Origin: Thunnus maccoyii
Lineage: Eukaryota > Chordata > Actinopteri > Scombriformes > Scombridae
Reading direction: 5' to 3'
DNA length: 64,000 nt
Assembly: GCF_910596095.1 (NCBI RefSeq)
Contig: NC_056545.1
Location: forward strand, 21,537,067-21,601,066
Shown here piece after piece: positions 40,151 through 50,600 of this stretch (the stretch's first letter is position 1; each line of letters begins with the position of its first letter). Under the pieces are notes generated by a model. It ran no database searches. It was not told the origin of the DNA and saw only the letters and a program-made list of their open reading frames with translations. Both the position numbers and the translations under genes were made by a program.

Positions 40151-40519
40151 TTACACACGGGACAGGTGATACCAGGCATACCTTATGCTCTGCTACTCCT
40201 TTTTTTTACATGACTTTGTCGTGTTAATGTTGAGAAGCCAAACAGTTTTCCATGTTTGTAAAGCTGTTTAGAAAGCACACCAACAGGCACGATGATGTAC
40301 TCTGTTCATACTGAGAGAGAGTCGGTCTGCTGACAAAACATGGATATGTGGGACAAAACATGTCCTGACTGGGCGCCATCAGGGGAGACACACAGGAATG
40401 TGAGTTGATAACAGTGGAGGAGAGGGGCGACTGTGAGCCTAAACTGTGGTACTGCAGTCGACAAGTTAACGAGAATAACGGAAGATATCACGATATTTCG
40501 GCTTATAATTTTCAAAACT

Positions 40520-40960
40520 AAACCCTGTTAAAGAGGACTTATTATGCTTTTTCTGGTTTTCTGTTATTTACATATTGTTAGGATGTCAGATATGCATGTT
40601 AAACATGGTCAAAGTTCCAAAACTTGAGGTTTGTGTGGAAATGCCGCCTGTAAGTCAAAAGTCAGGGATTCAGCTTATCTTAACACTTCATTTGCAACGT
40701 TTTTTGGGCTGCGTCCGAAATTCCATAATAACTTGCTATTTAGTGTGCTAAAACAGTATGTGAGAGTTTTTACACACCTCCAATTCGTGCTTTGAGAGAT
40801 AGCCTTGAATTTTATTATTATTTTATCATTCCTCGAATAAAAAACGAACAAACACCGGGAACTTTTAAAGTTGAAGAGGACACGCCGGAAGTACGGGTCA
40901 CGTTTGCTTCAGTTAATTACACTTTCTTTTCACACTTTGTCATTTTGTTCCTAAGAGTGT
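40520..40960. repeat. probable dispersed repeat block
   Basis: Contains AGAGGACTTATTATGCTTTT and GGGCTGCGTCCGAAATTCC phrases that resemble non-autonomous elements of fish genomes. No coding capacity. The assignment is tentative. Confidence 0.3.
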
Positions 40961-41126
40961 ACCTAATGTGCATTCATGTGTTCAATAAAGAGAGAAAAAA
41001 ACATTCCCAGCGGTCTTATTGAAGACAAGCTTTAAAACCCCACAGGTCCCTCCCACAAAAGTTTTATCTTTTTATGACATAAGATAAGCATCTGTTGGAA
41101 GGACAAGAGAAGATATATTTTTATAT

Positions 41127-41128
<2 letters not shown>

Positions 41129-41162
<34 letters not shown>
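41129..41162. repeat. (TA)n microsatellite
   Basis: About 34 bases of uninterrupted TA dinucleotides. Confidence 0.95.
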
Positions 41163-41165
<3 letters not shown>

Positions 41166-42687
41166 TTATTTGAACCATTTAGAGTTTGGGTGATGGACAC
41201 AACAGAAACATTTTGTGTTTATCACCACAGCCAGAAGGTATGCCCTGATAGAAGTATTTCCTTCAAGGATATGATGACACAGGATGCACATTGACTTACT
41301 GTAAATCTGGATAGTGATTCACATGTCACTATAGCCTATCAACAACAGTATAAAACAGTTCAACCACTAAATTTAAAATTGCAACAAGGATTCAGGAATC
41401 TTTCACAACATGAGTAAGGTGCAGGGAGGACTATACTCTCAGGATGCTGATGAAATAGAAAGCTTCAAACAGCTTATTCGACAAGTTCCTGGAAAATATA
41501 ACCATAGCGTGATAGCATCTGCTGTTGATTGTACTTGAACTTCAGCCTACTTATTTTATTGGACATTATATTTGTTATATCTAAATTGGACTGACAGTAC
41601 TCCTTTGGGCTCTATGTTTCTGATAATATAGCAATTTTGTATTTTTTTTTTATCTTTGTAGTTAGACCATTTTTTCTTAATTACATTTCAAGCCCACAGG
41701 AGGCGAGGGAGGGGGCAGTCTTTCTTTATCTTCCTCTCTCCTGAGGTTTCTCCCTTTTTTTTTTCCATTACGTGGTAACATTCATTTTTTTAGTGTTTTT
41801 CCACTTCCTCTTAATAAGCTTGTGGCGCCGGTTAGCTCCATGACACACAGGGCGTATGATGGTTATACAAATAGAATGACACATTTGTAAGTGGACTATT
41901 GTGGACACAAGAAAATTCATCTGAACAGGCGTTTGAGGCCTCAGACAATTTACAATTAGACCAGCTATGAATGTTGGTCTGGGGTGGCGCTGTTAGTAGA
42001 ATATAAGGCTTGACTATTTGGTGTAATATAGTTTAACACCACATGGAGGTGTTCAATCACACTTACAGCAAAGGAGATTTAAATATACGTAACAGCAGTG
42101 CATCATGGCTGAAAATTGAGTATGCTGATTTTAAGAATAAATCAAAATTCTAAGTGACTTCAAATAATTGAATTTATGTTTTATTACACTGGGAATTAGA
42201 TAAGTTATCAAGATCTATTTATTGCATACATAATAAAAAATAATATGACCTTATTACAACCTTATAACCTTGTTTTTCACATACACACACTCACATACCT
42301 TGAACACGACTAAACAGAGAGAAATATGATAAATCTGAAAAGTAAGAAGTTTAAGTGATTAAACACATTGAACACATTGGGTAGGATACGTGTATTTTAT
42401 CATGACTTCACAAATGATCAGCTTCTCTGTTGCTCAATGTGTCTGTGAGTTTTTTGTTTGTTTGTTTTTTAGTTTTACATTATATTCGCACTTCCAACTG
42501 AGCATATGTAATTTTCTCAGTAGAGGGACAAATACCCTGGTACAGCACAATAGCATTATCCAATCATACTGTCTTTTGAAGAATTTTGACATTCAATTCA
42601 AGATTCAAATGCCTTTTCCTTATCATATATGTCACTCACACTTAGTAATAAATTGATTTAACAGGTCATGATGCACAAAATAAAATA

Positions 42688-42693
42688 TTTATT
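42688..42693 (-). terminator. chrne: candidate CHRNE polyadenylation signal
   Basis: AATAAA on the minus strand, about 0.8 kb beyond the CHRNE stop codon, within AT-rich sequence. Plausible as the 3' end of the transcript but not proven. Confidence 0.35.
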
Positions 42694-43169
42694 TAAAAAA
42701 CATGGCACAATGATATTCAGACAATATCCCTCCGAGCCATACTAACAAGACATTCTAATAAATAAGTCTTAGAAGGATAATAAGGCTTTGATTCAGAGTT
42801 GGGTGGCTCAAGTTTCATGCACAGGTTCTTCAAATAAGACATAATACATGCAAGAAAATCTATTCAGACTTTAGCAGATATGTTTTGCAGTATGTGCATT
42901 GATGGTTTATTATAAGCCCATGTAAGCTGGGCAACGTTAGCGCACAACATGTAAATAAAATCAGTTCATCAGGTAATGAACCTTCTTGATTTGAAAAGTT
43001 CTTCACTGCAGCAGAAATAACTTTCTCAACACAGTAGCTTCAGCATTTTCCATCAAATATAACCTGAAGTCTGCACTTTAACTCACACTGTTTATACTAC
43101 AAAACAGACAAATAATAATTGTACTTAGCATGTTTTTTTAATGATGATAATGGTGATGTTGATGATTGT

Positions 43170-43213
43170 AATGGCGATGATGACCATTTAAAACAACACT
43201 TTTAACAGATGTG
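43170..43213 (+). repeat. short duplicated segment, copy 1 (CHRNE 3' flank)
   Basis: Shares AATGGYGATGATGAC, then ATTTAAAACAACACTTTT, then AACAGATGTG with 44391-44439. The other copy has a 5-base insertion. This copy is in the presumed CHRNE 3' UTR. Confidence 0.65.
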
Positions 43214-43498
43214 TACCTCCAAAGAACTTAGACTAAGATGAAGAACTGAGAACTGAGTTGTAAGTTTGTATGAAAACTCTCAGCTGCCTGACAAGTATTC
43301 ACAAAGAAAAGTCTGAGCTGTGAACATGGACTCAGACAGTTTCGGTGTTAAATCTCTGTTTTTAAAGCCCTGCTGCACAGATTTAACTCAACCCTGATTC
43401 TGAGTCTGGGAGTCAATGAGCAAGACCGCTTAGCCTTACAGACAGCATGAGGTGACAGTGACTCTTGGAAAGGTTTCATCAAAATTTTTTTGATTGTT

Positions 43499-44596
43499 TT
43501 AACTCGGGACATATTTTTTGTTCTGACCAGGAAATGGGAAATCTGGTGCCCGGTTGAAATGTCCTGTTAGGAAGATCCCCACTGTGCCGATGATGAAGAG
43601 GAGAATGGCAGCCCAGAAACATACCTTGTCAATCATCTTCCCAATCAGTACCCAGCTTTCAATTTCCTTTATTTGGAAAAAAAAAAAAAGTGAGTAGAGA
43701 TGAAAGAACTAAGATAACAGTTGGCGTAAATGAAATATAGACTGGAAAATATGTAATATATACACACATCCTAAACATAATTGAAATACCATATAAGTTG
43801 TTGTCTAGGCAGATATAGGAAGTATAAAGTAACACTTACAGATCCAATGTCATTTTGTTGTCTCGTACTCTCAGCAATGAAGTTGCAGGCATCTACACAT
43901 TGCTTGATCTCAGGTGCAGCTTGGGCCAAACTCTTATAGAGGTTGGCTGTGCTGCTGATATCTATATTATCCACTAGGGGGAAGAAGACACTGACAATTA
44001 GATAAGAGTATGCCAAAGCAAGGCAGACACAGACATCTTTTATGAGGAAAATGAAGGGTGCCAAACAACATACACGTGACGTAAGAAGCCTAGAACAAAC
44101 AAATAATTGGCTGCTATAGTAGGAATGTAGGAATGAATTTGATACAAAGTGCTCTTTGAGCTACATCCTGTTATGGTCCACCAGACTGGTCCACCAGATG
44201 CCCTCAGACTGGTTTTTTCCTTGTTTGTTGAACTGGACCGAGTGGGAGTAGGACAGATAAATTCCAGATTATTTTTAAGAACTTTCTTGAGATACTATTG
44301 CTCATTTTATTCAACCTTTGTCCTGACATTTAAGTTCATATACACGTGCTCCACTGAAGCTAGGTGTTTCAGTGGTGCTTTTTACTTCAAAATGGTGATG
44401 ATGACGATTTAAAACAACACTTTTCTTTAAACAGATGTGACTACATGATGTAACTAGTTGTGCAATGAGAGTTGCAGGTTACTTTACTCACAAGTGTTTT
44501 TGCTTTTGTCATTTGGCTTCATCTGTTTTTGTTTTTCAGAGTTAGTTAGTTAGTCTGTTCTCTGTGTCTTCCTGATGTTTTTCCTCTGCTTCCCAG

Positions 44597-44637
<41 letters not shown>

Positions 44638-47600
44638 TGTGGGCGTGTCTGTTCTTTGTCTCCTAGTTTCCCTCCTTCGCACATCTACATACCTGCCGTG
44701 TGTCAGCCTCCTTAGCCCTTCCCTGCTCCCAGTGTCTCCTTCAGCCTATCAACACCTTGCCTGTTCTCAGTTTGGTCACCTGTTTCCCATTCCCTCATTT
44801 GTTCAGTTTGTATTTAAGTCCTGTTTCTCAGTCAGCCTGCAGTCTCTGCATTTGGGTCCACCTGCTCTGCTACTCATAACACATCCCTATTGTGATGTTT
44901 ATAAAAAATAAATGGGTCACTAATAAATTATTCATATTTAGTACACAATGACCAAACAACGCCACAGTAAATTCCAGTGAAGCGCAGCCTGTGGGCATTT
45001 ACATTTTGTTGTGGCAAGGTGAGAACTTATTTTTTCAAGCTGGACTGCTGAAAAATCAGATTGGGGCATAATGGCTGGTCAGTTTCTACAGCTGGATCAT
45101 AGCTTTAAAATTAGATATCTTACCAATCGATTGCGTGAGACCATGCCTCTCTCTTTGCTTGTCAAACATCATTTCACTGCGAGGTTGTTTGAGCACATAT
45201 TCCTCTGCTCTCTGCATGAGGCCAAAGGAGCTTCGCCGCCGCTCCCTCATTCCATTTATCTCTGTTGTCTCCTCATTGTCATCCACTAGTGGGGACATGC
45301 CTAGGAAGCGAGGCACCATCTCCAGGAACAACTGCAGGACGCAGAAAAGATAGTTCACATAAAATAACTCTTGACTAGATAGATTTGGCTCAACTCCATC
45401 GGATGTACTCACATGTTTGATGGTATAGGACATGGTGTGAGTGCTGGGGCTGCGCAGGGAGAAGTTCAGCACCACAATTTGATTGGTAGCGATGAGAGTG
45501 GTGACAGACATAACAAAGATCAAGTACCTGAGGAAGACATTAGAGAGGATCCATGTTGGAGTGGGGACTCAGACTGTGTGGATTAATGAAACGCAAAGAC
45601 AGCAGAGATCTGGGGCAGGATGCTGCAGTCAAAGGTCACTTGAATTCCTGCCACACTGAGAAGACGAAAACACACACTGACTCACTTGCCGATGAGAGGG
45701 ACAGAGAGAGATGTCTCAGGAACCTTCTGAGCAATAAGGAAGAGGAAGACAGTCTGAGCCAGTAAAACAGAGATGGACACAGTCAACTTCTGTCCCCCAG
45801 CTGTGAAAAGGACAACAGAGACTTAAGAGACAAAGGACCACACGAAATAAAAACCAAATACTTTCAGTTCATTCACTGTGCTCAGGCATTATGAGGCAAA
45901 ATAATGCTGAGTACCATATTCAAAAATACTTTTTTTTAAACAACATGGTTTAAAACAATGCATTGAAAATCTGCAAAGGAGTTACAGATACCAGTGCGTT
46001 CCTAAGACTTTTCTGACAGAACATACTTATGTTTAGTTCTGACACTGTCTGTAAAATGACTACTTCTAAATGGTCTGGTCCTTTTTATTATGGCCAGTTC
46101 AACAGTAACTGAAACAGATTATTATTTTGTTTTTATGTCCATGATACAAACTATTATGGGTATTTATAACAGCATTGTAATGTTGCTTCATTTAAAACCT
46201 CAATATTGGATGTACTAATAGCCACGTGGAATAAAACAATAGCCTTACTGACCTTGTGCAGGTAGGAAGTAGGCCAATACGACCAGTGACGAGATGAGGG
46301 AGCAGGGCATGATGACGTTGATGATGTAGAAGAGGGGCTTTCTCTGGATGACCAGATTGAACACGATCTCCTGATAGTCCAGGTCATCTGGGGAATACCG
46401 TGTGTTGATCATCTTCCTGGCTGGACGATGGACAATGGCCCATTCACCGTTCTCTAAGAGGTGGAAAAAACACTAAGCTAGAGAGGAATTGTGCATTTTA
46501 AATAGTGGAGTGTTGAATGTGGATGCACTGTACCTGTGAAAGCCTCAGGGTCGATGTCCACCCATTCAATAGTCTCGCCTGTCTCTCCAGCAGCCAAAAT
46601 GAGGTCCACTTCATTGGCACTGTACGTCTGGGATCTACGTTTGTGACAGTGAAGACAGAATAGAATCAAACTAATACATCAGCATTTATATGTAAGACAT
46701 GTATTTTAAAATGATATAACTGTACCACACCTGAATACTAGCGTGCAGTTTTGATAATCAAATGGGAAGTAGGTGACCTCAATGGAACAAGTGCTGCGAT
46801 AGATAGCGGGAGGCAGCCAGTACATCCAACCATTGTTGCTGATCAACACGTTGGCATAGTAAGCCACATCAAAATTGCCATCAATGCTGCAGAGATTTAG
46901 GATTAAAAAAAAATCAGTTGACACCACACTTTATTAAAAAAAAAAAAAATCAAACTATGATTAAACTATGGGCAGGGATAAAATGCAGTATTTCACTCCG
47001 TTTTTATTATAGACTCACTTGTTTTCAAGGACAATGTCAGGGAGCCAAACAGTGTTGTACGGGACGCGAATAATATCAATGCCATAATAGTCAGATGTGT
47101 TCCAGACAAGGCGATGATCAGTCCATTGCTGTAGATGACATTTGAGAGAAAGGTCAACTGTGACATTAAAAACTAGCCACAACAGAGGACTGGATAAGTG
47201 AGAAGGATTGAGTCTTGTTGGCAAAATGAACCTTACGACCAAAAGCCTTGCCAGGAATTGTACAGATAAAACAAGAATGCAAGAATGAAGAGAGAGAAAA
47301 CTCACAATCTCAATCCACACATTGGTCGTAAGAGTCTCCTCCTTTTCATTCTGTGTGTGTACAAGTGAAGAAGAAGTATGAATATTCAGATCATGCACTG
47401 CTATATCATCATACCAGTGACCTAACAGCCATCATGTGCTTATATCAAAAGCTCTGGGAATGTGTGTGGACTGTATCTTTGTTGTATGTAGGTGTGGCAA
47501 TCATTTACACCCTTGATCATATTTTTAATGTTCAGCTGGGCCTTGTTGCAACGGGTATGAAGAGCGAACTCTCACCAGGGAGATAAGGTTGGTGAGGGTC

Positions 47601-50600
47601 AGCCTGATCTGAACCTGCACCTTTTCTTCAGGATGGACCACCGGGCGAATATTCTTGTTGTAGTTTTTGAACAAGTGGCTGATCAGCTGTGACTCCTCAT
47701 TACACTGCACTGCAAGAAGAAAAAGATGAAAAAGGGAGTGAGTTTATGCGCATATATATTGGGATTATGCCCGGTTAATATTTCATGAGTGGAGGAGGAG
47801 AAATATCTGAAACAGTCTATGGTAAACTATGTCTAAACATGTGCTAAATAAAAGGTTGGGTAAATATATCATCATAAGGCCAAGAGCTGGACCAAAAATC
47901 AATCAGACAAGAAACCAATTAAAGAAACCAAGAACGTGCTTGCTTTTGATTAAAGTTTCTGAAAAATAAAAATAACAAATTCTTCCTGTAATAAAGTGCT
48001 CCTTTCCTCAATTTAACACAGTCAGGGATTTTGCTGCTACAGTATTATTTGGTCTGGTATGACCAATAAGATATATATGTTAACTAATGTTAGCAAACTT
48101 TAGATGGATACATCTTTTTGAGCCACTTTAACTAAATTCTTAACAAAAACTGTAACTTAATTGTAACAAAATAATGAAGATGGCATGTTTCAATATGTAA
48201 CATAAGTAGAGAAGAGACATGAAGTCAGCAAAATGACTGAATGTCAGAAACACAGCAATATCCATCTCAAGTTTGCTAACGTTAGCCAATGTTAGCCACC
48301 ATCAGCGACTGATCATACCAGACCAGAAGTAAGGCTGTTGTAGAAAAAAGTCAGGATAATGATAAATGCTAAAATATAGTTTAACAGCAGCACAAGTAGA
48401 TAAGAGTCATAAAGTCAGCAAACTGGCTGAATGATGTTAGCTTCATCGTCAGTCTGAAAGGTGCGTCAATTAACTTGCAGATGTGCGTATCACTATTGTT
48501 AAATATCAACACTGCCACACTGCGGTCATAAATTGTATCATTACTACTATTCAGAATGAGTAGAAAAATGTGGTTTAGATGCAAAGGAAGCTGTTTTTGT
48601 TATTTGTACATAGAAGCACATGTACTGTATGTTTAAACATGTAAAACAACATGTGTTTCCCCAGTTGAGTTTTAAAGGTACCCCGTGGACATTAAGACCT
48701 CTAGTAGCGCTAGAGCAGTTTCACACTATTCCAATGATATACAGGTTGCTGTAATGCACTGAGAAACACAGCAATGTGCCAACAAAGGCAGAGAAGAAGA
48801 AGACTGCAAGCTAGTAAACATAAATAATGCAGATGTTTTATGAGGAAGCAAATGCATTCAACACATTTGTTAAACCTCATACCCACAATGCATTTTGGTG
48901 AAAAACATTACATAACTTTTGTTTGTTTACATAAAGAGGAGATGACTTGACATCATATGATAAACTGAAAAAGATTAACCAAAACAATCAACCTTTACCT
49001 AAATTTACACACTTTTGTAAGAACCTTCCAGCATGGTACATGGTAACCAACTGCACAGTGTATGTTCACTAGTGTTATGTTTTATCTTTCTCAAGACAGT
49101 AGGCCTATTGTTTGTTCAGTCTTCAAGTATTTATGTCATGCACATGTAGCTACATACATTTTTGATCAAATGCATTTCTGAATACATTTTGAAGTAAACA
49201 TGAACAGTATGTTTTGCTGTTTAGGTGCACAAGTGTTGAGAAAAACACCGACTACAGGACAGAGAGATGAGCCAATGACTAGGACCAGGAGTCCACAGAT
49301 TAGTAGTAACCATGCTCTTCATGACAACAGCAGCATCTATACTCCTCAGACACAATATGTATCAGTAAAAACTTCAAGAGAGACAAAGAGAAAGGTTATT
49401 TCCCACCCCTTGCCTCTTCCCTCCCAGCTGTCACTATCTATAGCTCAGATTACACAGCAGCTGGGAAACTCTAAACTAGGACTTTCAGTCACACTCAGGT
49501 CATCTATAATAATCATCAGTATCATCATTAGGCAAAAAAGGTGACAGTAACTTATACAAAAAAGTTGTCATGTCATCGCCCATGATCGATTCATTCCCAG
49601 GTCTGCCTGACCCTATCAGTCACAAACTTGTCACATAATTTAAACTGTACTCATAATTCTCACATGGGTCAGTCTGTGTAGTAGTGTAATGGTGAGACGT
49701 CTCACTTACCAAGGATTTGTCACTAATTAATTATTAAAAACTGCTAAATATTACTTGGCACGTGGATGAGCGAACAACCGATGTAACAATCAGTGAAATT
49801 TAAAATGTGAGAAAGCAGCCGCGAGGTGTGTCATTCGCTCATGTTTTTATCAAAATCCAGCAACACTGTAGTACACCATTACGTAATTTTCCATTTGAGT
49901 TTGTAAAGGAATTAATTATGGAGGCAAACAAAGATAATTTCTCCCAATAGTTCTTCTAGAAGCTATAAATAGATCTTAGAGGACATAGGTCTTTTGCAAT
50001 AGAGACAGCAAGTTGACAGGATGGCTTACTAAAATAAACAATGTAATGTAATGTAATGTCTAATATTCTTGTGTCTGTGCTTGGCAACAATAAGTTTATT
50101 CTGACCGCATGACTGTGTCTGCCGCCACTGGAGGGATATGAGGCTGATCAAAATGAGGAAGAATTTTTGCAGGCACAAATCTCAAAACTTTGGCAGATGA
50201 AATCTACATCGCTAGCTAGCACTACTGTAGCTGTAAGTAACAACATGTATTGTTGTTATTTGGCTCAACTGACCCTTTGAGGTGACATGAGGGCAGGTGG
50301 CATAAAGGGATGCCTCCAATGTCAGAACAACATGGCCACAGAGGTAAACATTGCAACACTGCTGTTTGACTGGGGTAAAAGCAGCCAAGCTCACCCTAGT
50401 TGACCGTGTCCCATTGTCCAGTGTACACTCCTATTCACGTGACATTTTCAAACATTAGAAGCTAAGGGATTTTAATGCTGTCTAGTGTGTTACTGAGGAA
50501 GAGGAGCAGGGGGATATTGTAGGAGGAGAGCAAGAGGATGCGTCTGGTCCATCTTCCAGGAAGAATCCTTTCTCAGTCCAGAATCTCAGCCATGTTATTG

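Larger units (their letters stand above)
34679..43498. other. PLD2-CHRNE spacer
   Basis: About 8.8 kb with no recognisable coding exon. It contains the rest of the PLD2 5' UTR exon (to about 34699), repeat fragments (35343-35455, 38491-38562, 40520-40960), microsatellites (36055-36082, 37856-37882, 41129-41162), a CG-richer block near 39.6-40.1 kb that may be the PLD2 promoter, and the probable CHRNE 3' UTR at the high end. Confidence 0.6.

Noticed and set aside
49200..49544. 114-residue plus-strand open frame in CHRNE intron 1
   Set aside because: It runs through the duplicated promoter-like segment and has no domain-like features or splice support.
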